In this document: piece after piece, positions 34,051 through 42,033 of the stretch
Layout: every line of letters begins with the position of its first letter
How positions within the stretch are numbered: position 1 is the stretch's first letter
Source: Mycobacterium asiaticum
GTDB taxonomy: Bacteria; Actinomycetota; Actinomycetes; Mycobacteriales; Mycobacteriaceae
DNA: 64,000 bases
Direction: 5' to 3'
NCBI RefSeq assembly: GCF_001673315.1
Contig: NZ_LZLQ01000129.1
Location: 26,568 to 90,567 of the forward strand
Notes under the pieces: model-generated
Database searches by the model: none
The model's input: the letters and a program-made list of their open reading frames with translations, nothing else
What the model was told of the DNA's origin: nothing
Position numbers and translations under genes: made by a program

Positions 34051-34829
34051 CCACACTGGAAATCAAAGATCTGCATGTCAGCGTCGCCAACCCGACTGCC
34101 GCCGACGGACAACGCGAGATTCCCATCCTCAAAGGCGTTGACTTGACGGTGAATTCCGGTGAGACGCATGCCCTGATGGGTCCCAACGGCTCTGGCAAGT
34201 CGACGTTGTCCTACGCCGTCGCGGGTCACCCCAAGTATGAGGTGACGTCGGGATCGATCACCCTGGACGGTGCAGACGTGCTGGAAATGAGCATCGACGA
34301 GCGGGCGCGGGCCGGTCTGTTCCTGGCCATGCAGTACCCCGTTGAGGTGCCTGGCGTGTCGGTGTCGAACTTCCTGCGATCGGCCGCCACGGCCATCCGC
34401 GGCGAGGCCCCCAAACTGCGGCACTGGGTCAAAGAGGTCAAGGCGGCGATGTCCGCACTGGAAATCGACCCGGCGTTTGCCGAACGCAATGTCAACGAAG
34501 GCTTCTCGGGCGGTGAGAAGAAGCGTCACGAGATCCTGCAGCTCGAACTGCTCAAGCCCAAGATCGCCATTTTGGACGAAACCGACTCCGGTCTGGACGT
34601 CGACGCGCTGCGGGTGGTTAGCGAGGGCGTCAACCGCTACGCCAAGGCGGAAAGCGCCGGGGTCCTGCTGATCACGCACTACACCCGCATCCTGCGCTAC
34701 ATCCACCCGGAGTACGTGCACGTCTTCGTCGGCGGTCGCATCGCCGAGTCCGGTGGCCCGGAACTGGCCGACGAACTCGAGCAGAACGGCTACGAGCGCT
34801 TCGCCACCGCGGCGGCCACCGGGGCCTGA
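34047..34829 (+). CDS. sufC: Fe-S cluster assembly ATPase SufC
   Basis: 260 residues. The ABC-type ATPase of the SufBC2D complex, which powers structural change of the scaffold. Walker A GPNGSGKSTL, signature FSGGEKKRHEILQ (characteristic of SufC), Walker B IAILDETDSGLD and the switch histidine in LLITHYTR are present. The ATG at 34047 overlaps the sufD stop. Confidence 0.97.
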   Translation: MTTLEIKDLHVSVANPTAADGQREIPILKGVDLTVNSGETHALMGPNGSGKSTLSYAVAGHPKYEVTSGSITLDGADVLEMSIDERARAGLFLAMQYPVEVPGVSVSNFLRSAATAIRGEAPKLRHWVKEVKAAMSALEIDPAFAERNVNEGFSGGEKKRHEILQLELLKPKIAILDETDSGLDVDALRVVSEGVNRYAKAESAGVLLITHYTRILRYIHPEYVHVFVGGRIAESGGPELADELEQNGYERFATAAATGA

Positions 34830-34830
34830 C

Positions 34831-36084
34831 GTGACCGCTTCGGTGAGTCCGTTGGATCTGGCAGCCATCCGCGCTGATTTCCCGATCCTCAAACGTGTCA
34901 TGCGTAGCGGGAACCAATTGGCGTACCTGGATTCCGGGGCGACATCGCAGCGGCCGCTGCAGGTACTTGATGCCGAACGCGATTTCCTGCTCACCGCCAA
35001 CGGGGGAGTGCACCGTGGTGCACACCAGCTGATGGAAGAAGCCACCGACGCGTACGAGCAGGGTCGAGCCGACATCGCCGCCTTCGTCGGGGCTGACTCG
35101 GACGAACTGGTCTTCACCAAGAACGCCACCGAATCGCTGAACCTGGTGTCGTATGTGTTGGGGGACAGTCGTTTCGACCGTGCGGTGGGGCCCGGTGACG
35201 TGATCGTGACCACCGAACTCGAGCACCACGCGAACTTGGTCCCCTGGCAGGAGCTGGCCCGCCGCACCGGCGCCACGCTGAAGTGGTTCGGAGTCACCGA
35301 GGACGGCCGTATCGATCTGGACTCGCTGGAACTCAAGGGGAACGTCAAGGTCGTTGCCTTCAGCCATCATTCGAACGTGACCGGTGCGCTGGCGCCGGTG
35401 GCTGATCTGGTCGCGCGTGCTAAATCCGTTGGCGCACTGACTGTCCTGGATGCCTGCCAGTCGGTTCCTCACAGGCCGGTCGACTTCCACGAACTCGACG
35501 TCGATTTCGCAGCATTTTCCGGGCATAAGATGCTGGGGCCCAACGGGATCGGCGTACTGTACGGCCGTCGGGAGTTGTTGAGCTCGCTGCCGCCGTTCAT
35601 CACCGGCGGGTCGATGATCGAATCGGTCACCATGGAGACCTCCACCTACGCACCGGTGCCGCAACGTTTCGAAGCCGGCACTCCGATGACCTCGCAGGTG
35701 GTCGGTCTGGCCGCCGCGGCGCGCTATCTCAGCGCGATCGGGATGGACGCCGTCGAGGCGCACGAGCGTGACTTGGTGGCCCAAGCCGTCGAGAGCCTGT
35801 CCGGCATCGACGGTGTCCGCATCCTGGGTCCCGCCAGCATGGAGGACCGCGGGTCGCCGGTGGCATTTGTGGTCGACGGAGTGCACGCCCACGACGTCGG
35901 TCAGGTGCTCGATGACGAGGGTGTCGCCGTGCGCGTCGGGCACCACTGCGCATTGCCGTTGCACCGCAGGTTCGGCCTGGCGGCCACCGCGCGGGCGTCG
36001 TTCGCGGTCTACAACACCGCCGAGGAAGTCGACCGATTGGTGGCCGGCGTGCGACGGTCCATCGAATTCTTCGGAAGAACCTGA
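34831..36084 (+). CDS. sufS: Cysteine desulfurase SufS
   Basis: 417 residues, as in Rv1464. A PLP enzyme that removes sulfur from cysteine, leaving a persulfide. The PLP lysine is in FSGHKMLGPNGIG, the cofactor histidine in ELEHHANLVPW, and the persulfide cysteine in VRVGHHCALPLHRR. I use GTG 34831, one base after the sufC stop. It acts with the sulfur acceptor SufU encoded next. Confidence 0.96.
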   Translation: MTASVSPLDLAAIRADFPILKRVMRSGNQLAYLDSGATSQRPLQVLDAERDFLLTANGGVHRGAHQLMEEATDAYEQGRADIAAFVGADSDELVFTKNATESLNLVSYVLGDSRFDRAVGPGDVIVTTELEHHANLVPWQELARRTGATLKWFGVTEDGRIDLDSLELKGNVKVVAFSHHSNVTGALAPVADLVARAKSVGALTVLDACQSVPHRPVDFHELDVDFAAFSGHKMLGPNGIGVLYGRRELLSSLPPFITGGSMIESVTMETSTYAPVPQRFEAGTPMTSQVVGLAAAARYLSAIGMDAVEAHERDLVAQAVESLSGIDGVRILGPASMEDRGSPVAFVVDGVHAHDVGQVLDDEGVAVRVGHHCALPLHRRFGLAATARASFAVYNTAEEVDRLVAGVRRSIEFFGRT

Positions 36085-36086
36085 CG

Positions 36087-36548
36087 TTGCGACTCGAGCA
36101 GATTTACCAGGACGTGATCCTGGACCATTACAAGCATCCGCATCACCGCGGGTTGCGCGAACCGTTTGCCGCCGAAGTGTTCCACGTCAACCCGGTGTGC
36201 GGTGACGAAGTCACGCTGCGGGTCGCGCTTTCCGACGACGGTGTGACTATCTCGGACATCTCCTACGACGGGCAGGGTTGCTCGATCAGTCAGGCCTCGA
36301 CGTCGGTGCTGACCGAGCAGGTCATCGGCCAAACCGTCCCGCAGGCACTCGAGACCCTCGACGCGTTCACGGCGATGATCTCCTCGCGCGGGAACGTGCA
36401 GGGTGACGAGGATGTTCTGGGTGACGGAGTAGCGTTCGCAGGAGTAGCCAAGTATCCGGCGCGAGTGAAATGTGCGTTACTCGGCTGGATGGCTTTCAAA
36501 GACGCCCTGGTGCAGGCCCACGCAGTGTTCGAGGAGGTTGATCAATGA
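36087..36548 (+). CDS. sufU: Sulfur-transfer protein SufU
   Basis: 153 residues. A zinc-bound U-type protein that accepts persulfide sulfur from SufS and passes it to SufB. The ligand cysteines are in NPVCGDEV, GQGCSISQAS and ARVKCALLGW. The start is unusual: no ATG or GTG is available near the N-terminus. TTG 36087 (MRLEQIYQ) is the likeliest; CTG 36081 would give LTLRLEQ, matching the VTLRLEQ start I recall for Rv1465. Its stop overlaps sufT. Confidence 0.93.
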   Translation: MRLEQIYQDVILDHYKHPHHRGLREPFAAEVFHVNPVCGDEVTLRVALSDDGVTISDISYDGQGCSISQASTSVLTEQVIGQTVPQALETLDAFTAMISSRGNVQGDEDVLGDGVAFAGVAKYPARVKCALLGWMAFKDALVQAHAVFEEVDQ

Positions 36549-36913
36549 GCGAAACCACGGTGCCCGGCAGTGAAACAAGCGCCACCGACCAGAATTTCCT
36601 CGCCGATCTGGAGGAGGCCATGCGCGACGTGGTCGATCCGGAACTCGGTATCAACGTCGTCGACCTCGGGTTGGTCTACGGACTGAATCTCGAAGAGGGC
36701 GACGAGGGAACCATCGCGCTCATCGACATGACTCTGACCTCTCCGGCGTGCCCACTCACCGACGTCATCGAGGACCAATCGCGTTCCGCCCTGGTGGGTG
36801 CGGGCCTGGTCGACGAGATCCGAATCAACTGGGTCTGGAATCCACCTTGGGGTCCGGACAAGATCACCGAAGAGGGCCGCGAACAGCTGCGGGCCCTCGG
36901 TTTCACCGTCTAG
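36545..36913 (+). CDS. sufT: SufT, MIP18/DUF59-family Fe-S maturation factor
   Basis: 122 residues. The DUF59 fold starts at about residue 20 (LEEAMRDVVDPELGINVVDLGLVYGL) and includes the conserved cysteine motif TLTSPACPLTD. SufT helps load Fe-S clusters on client proteins. It is the last gene of the suf operon. Its TAG shares a CTAG with the stop of the convergent rsbP-like gene. Confidence 0.95.
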   Translation: MSETTVPGSETSATDQNFLADLEEAMRDVVDPELGINVVDLGLVYGLNLEEGDEGTIALIDMTLTSPACPLTDVIEDQSRSALVGAGLVDEIRINWVWNPPWGPDKITEEGREQLRALGFTV

Positions 36914-38061
36914 ACCGGGACACCTAGCGCCAACAGGGCGACGTCGTCCTCGACCCCTGGCCCGAGCTCGGCGAGCAGCTCGCGCAGCGACACGATGATT
37001 CCCGAGGCACTCGACGGCGCGTGGATCTGGGCGAAACGACGCAACGCATAGTCGTCGTCATAGCGTTGTGGGCCGGTACCGATGCGGGCCTCGGTCAGAC
37101 CGTCGGTGTAAAGCAGCATTGTGTCGCCGGGACCCAGTACAAAGCGGGTAGCGACGAATTCCGGCTTGCTCAGCATGCCTACCGCTTGGCCACCTGCCGT
37201 CGATATCTCGCTGGCGGTACCGCTTGAGTCCAGACGCAGCGCGGGTGGATGCCCGCCGCTGGCGAGGTGCACATCCACACCGTGCTCAGTGGGACGCAAG
37301 GTCCCGACGATCACCGTGGCGAAAGCGCTCGCGTCGCCGGGCAGGTGCTGGCCCAGGACGCTGTTCAGCGTGTGCAACACCGACACGGGGTCGGCGTTCA
37401 TCACCGCGGCCGCGCGCAGTGTGTAGCGCGTCAGGGACGTCACCACGGCGGCCGAGGCACCCTTACCCGCCACGTCGCCCAGGAAGAATCCCCAGGTGTC
37501 TGTCGACAGCGGGTACAGGTCGTAGAAGTCACCGCCCACATCGTCGGATGCGGCGTGATAGTGCGATGCCGCCTGTAACCACGACGGCGGGGACAGCAAC
37601 GGTGGCAGCAGTGAACGCTGCAGGGTGGAGGCCAACAGCTGCGCTCGGGAGCGCTCGGCCTCGGCGCGACGCCGTTCGTCGAGCAGTTCCCGCTCGTAGG
37701 AGCGGCGTTTGCGTGCGTCGTGGATGGCCAGCCGAACGACCTCGGGGGAGCCGTTGTCCCCAGCCTCTACGTTCAGGGTGATCAATGCGGGCAGCCGGGT
37801 CTCGTCTGCCTTCACCAGGTCCATTGCCATTTCCGCGACCGTGCCGTTGACCTGTAGTAACGGTGCGAAATGTGTCTCGTAATGAATGCGAGCGCCGGCG
37901 CTGAACAGCTCGGTGAATCGTCGGCCGATCAACTCGTCGGCGGGAATTCCCAGCCATTCGGTGAGCGTGCGGTTGACTGCCAGGATGCGCCGATCCGGGG
38001 TTGCGCACACCAACCCACAAGGCGCCTTGTCGAAAAACCCTTCGGGCCGGTAACCCGTCAT
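36910..38061 (-). CDS. PAS-linked PP2C serine phosphatase, RsbP-like
   Basis: 383 residues from ATG 38061. A PAS domain is at 5-125 (FFDKAPCGLVCATPDRRILAVN, LGIPADELIGRRF), a charged coiled coil at about 127-160 (RRSYERELLDERRRAEAERSRAQ), and a SpoIIE-type PP2C domain at about 165-383. Metal-binding aspartates are in DDVGGDFYDL, GDVAGKG, LYTDGLTEAR and EDDVALLAL. In Bacillus subtilis RsbP dephosphorylates the anti-anti-sigma factor RsbV on energy stress, and needs the hydrolase RsbQ encoded beside it. Here the rsbQ-like gene overlaps by ATGA, the same pairing. No RsbV/RsbW genes are nearby. Confidence 0.85.
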   Translation of the reverse strand: MTGYRPEGFFDKAPCGLVCATPDRRILAVNRTLTEWLGIPADELIGRRFTELFSAGARIHYETHFAPLLQVNGTVAEMAMDLVKADETRLPALITLNVEAGDNGSPEVVRLAIHDARKRRSYERELLDERRRAEAERSRAQLLASTLQRSLLPPLLSPPSWLQAASHYHAASDDVGGDFYDLYPLSTDTWGFFLGDVAGKGASAAVVTSLTRYTLRAAAVMNADPVSVLHTLNSVLGQHLPGDASAFATVIVGTLRPTEHGVDVHLASGGHPPALRLDSSGTASEISTAGGQAVGMLSKPEFVATRFVLGPGDTMLLYTDGLTEARIGTGPQRYDDDYALRRFAQIHAPSSASGIIVSLRELLAELGPGVEDDVALLALGVPV

Positions 38062-38861
38062 GTCGGCCCGTCGACGAATGAAGCGATCTCGGCTGCCGTG
38101 GATTCCGGTGCGCTCAGCTGGGGGCAGTGGCCGGTCGTGTCCAGGGTCACCAGCTTGCTGCCGGAGATCTGGCTGGCGACGTACGCGCCAACGCCGGTCG
38201 GAGCGATCACGTCCTCGGCACACTCGAGGATCAACGTGGGCAACGACACCTTTGCCAAGTCCCCGCGGTTGTCGGACAGAAACGTCGTGCGGGCGAACAC
38301 TTTCGCGCAGGCCGGGTCGGTGCGGCAGAACGTCTCGGCGAGTTCCTCCGACAACTCGGGGCGCTCAGGGTTGCCCGCGATGGTCGATGCGATGGCCCGC
38401 GACCAGCCAAGGTAGTTGCTCTCCAGTGAGTCGAGCAGGTCGTCGATGTCGGCGCGACTGAAACCGCCGCGGTAGTCGCCGTCGTCGATGTAACACGGCG
38501 AGGGCGTCACCAGGACAAGTTTTGCGAAGGCGGACGGCCGGGCGGCGGCGGCGAGCACGCCCATCATCGCGGCCACCGAATGTCCCACGAAGACCGTGTC
38601 ACGTAGTTCTAATCCGTCGACGATGTCGAGGATGTCGCTCGCGTAGCTGTCGAGGGTGGCGTAGCGAATGGGATCCCAGGCGGCCGGGTCGGCATTGCCC
38701 GAGCCGACGTGATCAAACAGCACGATGCGAAACCGCCCGCTCAATGCCGCGGTGACCCGATGCCACATTGCCTGGTCACAACCGAACCCGTGAGCAAGCA
38801 TTACTGTTGGGGCGTCATCGATCCCGACTATGTTGACATTGTTGCGGACGCGAACATCCAT
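38058..38861 (-). CDS. Alpha/beta hydrolase, RsbQ-like
   Basis: 267 residues. Strongly reminiscent of B. subtilis RsbQ along its length: LAHGFGCDQAMWHRV, FDHVGSGNAD, RYATLDSYASDILDI, VFVGHSVAAMMG, VTPSPCYID, NYLGWSRAIAST, FCRTDPACAKVFA and GHCPQLSAP. The catalytic triad would be S95, D217 and H245. RsbQ supplies or processes a hydrophobic signal for the PAS domain of RsbP; plant D14/KAI2 receptors belong to the same family. The gene lies 48 bp after fadE15 on the same strand, so fadE15-rsbQ-rsbP may be one transcript. Absent at this place in M. tuberculosis. Confidence 0.85.
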   Translation of the reverse strand: MDVRVRNNVNIVGIDDAPTVMLAHGFGCDQAMWHRVTAALSGRFRIVLFDHVGSGNADPAAWDPIRYATLDSYASDILDIVDGLELRDTVFVGHSVAAMMGVLAAAARPSAFAKLVLVTPSPCYIDDGDYRGGFSRADIDDLLDSLESNYLGWSRAIASTIAGNPERPELSEELAETFCRTDPACAKVFARTTFLSDNRGDLAKVSLPTLILECAEDVIAPTGVGAYVASQISGSKLVTLDTTGHCPQLSAPESTAAEIASFVDGPT

Positions 38862-38909
38862 GTCGGCATTGTTTCACGGACCACCGAAAGGGCGGCCCGT
38901 CGGCGGGGT

Positions 38910-40739
38910 TTAGAAAGCGTCCTCGGGCATGCGCATGATTTCGTCGTCGAGGTGCTCGACCACGCTGCGCACACCGGCGAGCTTGGGCAGCACGTTCTTG
39001 GAGAAGAACGCCGACACCGCGACCTTGCCCTGATAGAACGCCTTGTCGCTGTCCGACGGTTCGTTCGCCAGTGCCGCCTGCGCCACGTTCGCCTGGGCCA
39101 GTAGCCGCCAGCCGATCAGCAGGTCGCCGACGGAAAGCAGATAGCGCACCGAGCCCAGGCCCACTTTGTAGATGTCGGTGGGGTGTTGGGCGGCCGACAT
39201 CAGGTAGCCCATCAGCGCGCCTGTCATGCCGGTGACGTCTTCCAGTGCGGCCTGGACCAATTCGGCTTGATCTTTCAGCGATTCGTCGACATTCTCGAGC
39301 GTGTTGTTGATCTGGGTTGTCACATGCTGCAGCGCCTGGCCGTGGTCGCGCACGACCTTGCGGAAGAAGAGATCCAGCGCCTGAATGGCGGTGGTGCCCT
39401 CATACAGCGAGTCGATTTTGGAGTCGCGGATGTACTGCTCGAGGGGATAGTCGGTGAGGAATCCCGAGCCGCCCAGCGTCTGTAGCGACTCGGTGAGAAT
39501 CTCATAGGCCCGCTCGGATCCCACGCCTTTGACGATGGGCAGCAATAGATCGTCGACGCGGTGTGCCATAGCGTGATCGGCACCCGAAACATGTTCTGCC
39601 ACAGCGTCATCCTGGTGTGCGGCGGCGTACAGGTAGAGGGCACGCAGGCCCTCGGCGTAGGCCTTCTGAGTCATCAAACTGCGACGGACGTCGGGGTGAT
39701 GCATGATCGTCACCCGCGGCGCGGTCTTGTCGGTCATCTGTGTCAGGTCCGCGCCCTGTATACGTTCCTTGGCGTAGGCGAGCGCGTTGAGGTAACCGGT
39801 GGACAGGGTGCCGGCGGCTTTGACGCCGATTGTCATCCGTGCGTTTTCGATGACGGTGAACATTTGCGCGATCCCGTTGTGCACCCCGCCGACCAGATAT
39901 CCGACGGCGGGCACGTCGGTGGCGCCGAAGGTGAGTTCACACGTAGGAGAGGATTTCAGGCCCATCTTGTGTTCGAGTCCGGTGACGTATACGCCGTTGC
40001 GGGCACCGATTTCACCGGTGTCGGGGTCGAACAGGTAGTTGGGCACGTAGAACAGGCTGAGGCCCTTCGTGCCGGGACCGGCGCCCTCGGGCCGCGCCAG
40101 CACCAGGTGGAAGATGTTCTCGGCGGTGTCGCCGACGTCGCCGCCGGAGATAAACCGCTTCACGCCCTCGATATGCCAAGTGCCGTCTGGCTGTTCGATC
40201 GCTTTTGCGCGCCCGGCACCCACGTCGGAGCCAGCATCAGGCTCGGTCAGAACCATGGTGGCTTGCCATCCGCGCTCGATTCCCATTGCGGCCCAACGCT
40301 TTTGTTCCTCGTCGCCTTCGACGAAAAGCGACTGCGCGAACACCGGGCCCAGGTTGAAGAAGCACACCGACGGGTTGGCGCAGTAGATCATCTCGTTGAC
40401 GGCCCACGTCAACGGCGGGGGAGCGGCCATGCCGCCGATCTCCTCGGCCATGCCCAGGCGCCACCACTCGGCGTCCTTGATCGCCTGGACCGTCTTGACC
40501 AGTTCCGGAGCCACGCTGATGCTGTGTGTCGCCGGGTCGAACACCGGCGGGTTGCGGTCAGCGAAGGCAAAGGTTTCGGCGACAGGTCCTTCGGCCAACC
40601 GGGACGCTTCGGACAGGATCGTGCGGACCGTGTCGACATCCAGATCGGCGTAGCGCCCTGTTCCCAGGACGGCGCCTATGTCGAGCACCTCCAGCAAGTT
40701 GAACTCGAGATCCCGAACGTTGGCGATGTAGTGCCCCAC
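38910..40739 (-). CDS. fadE15: Long-form acyl-CoA dehydrogenase FadE15
   Basis: 609 residues from GTG 40739, preceded by GGAAGGA; this equals the M. tuberculosis FadE15 length. An FAD enzyme introducing a trans-2 double bond into acyl-CoA in beta-oxidation. Visible: the FAD/substrate block MVLTEPDAGSDVGAGR, the catalytic-glutamate region SLYEGTTAIQALDLFFRK, and the extra ~150-residue C-terminal domain typical of the FadE5-like subgroup. It corresponds to Rv1467c. Confidence 0.93.
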   Translation of the reverse strand: MGHYIANVRDLEFNLLEVLDIGAVLGTGRYADLDVDTVRTILSEASRLAEGPVAETFAFADRNPPVFDPATHSISVAPELVKTVQAIKDAEWWRLGMAEEIGGMAAPPPLTWAVNEMIYCANPSVCFFNLGPVFAQSLFVEGDEEQKRWAAMGIERGWQATMVLTEPDAGSDVGAGRAKAIEQPDGTWHIEGVKRFISGGDVGDTAENIFHLVLARPEGAGPGTKGLSLFYVPNYLFDPDTGEIGARNGVYVTGLEHKMGLKSSPTCELTFGATDVPAVGYLVGGVHNGIAQMFTVIENARMTIGVKAAGTLSTGYLNALAYAKERIQGADLTQMTDKTAPRVTIMHHPDVRRSLMTQKAYAEGLRALYLYAAAHQDDAVAEHVSGADHAMAHRVDDLLLPIVKGVGSERAYEILTESLQTLGGSGFLTDYPLEQYIRDSKIDSLYEGTTAIQALDLFFRKVVRDHGQALQHVTTQINNTLENVDESLKDQAELVQAALEDVTGMTGALMGYLMSAAQHPTDIYKVGLGSVRYLLSVGDLLIGWRLLAQANVAQAALANEPSDSDKAFYQGKVAVSAFFSKNVLPKLAGVRSVVEHLDDEIMRMPEDAF

Positions 40740-40818
40740 TGCGGTTCCTTCCACTCAGGCTGGTGGGTCCTCAGTGTTCCCGAGGTGGAAAAACGTACGC
40801 AACCGTAAGTAAGAGCTA

Positions 40819-41748
40819 CTAACCGTTGGCGCCGTTCTGGCCGAACAACAACCCGCGAGTGCCACCGGGGCCAGGCGTGCTGCCGATGGTGGCGCCTCCA
40901 CCGTCGCCGCCGTTGCCGACCAGGAGCGCGTTGCCGCCGGCACCGCCGCTGCCGCTGAGGAGCCCGCCCCTGCCGCCGTCCCCACCGTCGCCGATCAATC
41001 CAGCCTGGCCGCCGAAACCGCCGTTGCTGGTGCTACCCCCGCCACCGCCTGCACCGCCATTCCCGACGAGGAATCCGCCGGCGCCGCCGCTTCCGCCACC
41101 TCCGAATGAGAGAGAGCTTCCACCTGCCCCGCCGTTGCCAAACAGCCAGGCTCTGCCGCCTGCCCCGCCGCCGGCGAAGCCCGCGCCACCGGCACCGCCG
41201 TTGCCGTAGAAGAACCCGCCGGTGCCGCCTGCTCCACCGGACCCGCCGGGAACGCCTTGACCGCCGGCTCCACCACTGCCGAAGAACAGGGCGGAACCGC
41301 CGCTGCCGCCGTTCACCCCGTTGCCACCATTGCCGAACAGGATTCCGCCGGCCTCACCGTTCGGTCGTGCCGCGGTCCCATCGGCGCCATTGCCGATAAG
41401 TGGCCGGTTGAAGAGCGTTCGCGCCGGCGCGTTGATCGCGTCGAGAACCGGTTGCAGGGGACCGATATTCGTGGCCTCCGCGAGGGCGTAGGCACCCGCG
41501 CCGCCAGCCAGGTTTCGCGCGAATTGCTCATGGAAAGCCGAGATTTGGGAGCTCAGCGACTGATAACCCTGGGCGTAACCGCCGAAGACCGCCGCGACGG
41601 CTCTGGACACTTCATCGGCGCCCGCAGCCGCCACCGCGGTGGTCTGCGCCGCGGCCGCCGAGTTAGCTTCGCTGATCACTGCACCGACGCGGGACAAGTT
41701 TCCGGCCGCCTGTGACACGAAATCGGTATTTGCGACGACGAACGACAT
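40819..41748 (-). CDS. PE_PGRS family protein (PE_PGRS29-like)
   Basis: 309 residues from ATG 41748 with a GGAGGTG ribosome-binding site. The PE domain is residues 1-95 (MSFVVANTDFVSQAAGNLSRVG...), including the secretion motif region GGYAQGYQSLSSQ. A linker with the GRPLIGNGADG-type motif (here NRPLIGNGADG) leads into a Gly/Ala-rich PGRS tail of GGxGGx repeats. The family is confined to mycobacteria, is exported by ESX-5, and is located in the outer cell envelope. Position matches Rv1468c; this copy has a relatively short PGRS domain. Confidence 0.9.
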   Translation of the reverse strand: MSFVVANTDFVSQAAGNLSRVGAVISEANSAAAAQTTAVAAAGADEVSRAVAAVFGGYAQGYQSLSSQISAFHEQFARNLAGGAGAYALAEATNIGPLQPVLDAINAPARTLFNRPLIGNGADGTAARPNGEAGGILFGNGGNGVNGGSGGSALFFGSGGAGGQGVPGGSGGAGGTGGFFYGNGGAGGAGFAGGGAGGRAWLFGNGGAGGSSLSFGGGGSGGAGGFLVGNGGAGGGGGSTSNGGFGGQAGLIGDGGDGGRGGLLSGSGGAGGNALLVGNGGDGGGATIGSTPGPGGTRGLLFGQNGANG

Positions 41749-42033
41749 CCCGCACCTCCAGCAGCGAAGAGTCCGCAACGGATGAATCGTAACTCCATTC
41801 CGCAGCGATGAACGCAGAATTTTTGGCTCAGTTTCGAGGGGTTCGGCGTGGTCAGAGTGGGATCCCGGCCGGGTCGGTCGGCATATCCCTGTCCCTTCCG
41901 GCACGAAACTGATATCCCTCTGTGCCAGAGGCCAATTCAATGACATACGGAGATACAACCGAGACCTCCGGGGGTGTCCGCCTCAATAGACTCGGTGCAA
42001 CCTGACGAACTCCAAATGTATGAGGCCGCTGGA
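41749..42033. other. Divergent PE_PGRS/ctpD promoter region
   Basis: 285 bp between divergent genes. ATATCCCT occurs twice in direct repeat (near 41883 and 41912), within a T/C-rich stretch of lower GC. Such repeats could bind a regulator of the metal pump ctpD, but the link is inference. In-frame starts upstream of 42034 exist for ctpD without a better ribosome-binding site. Confidence 0.35.
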
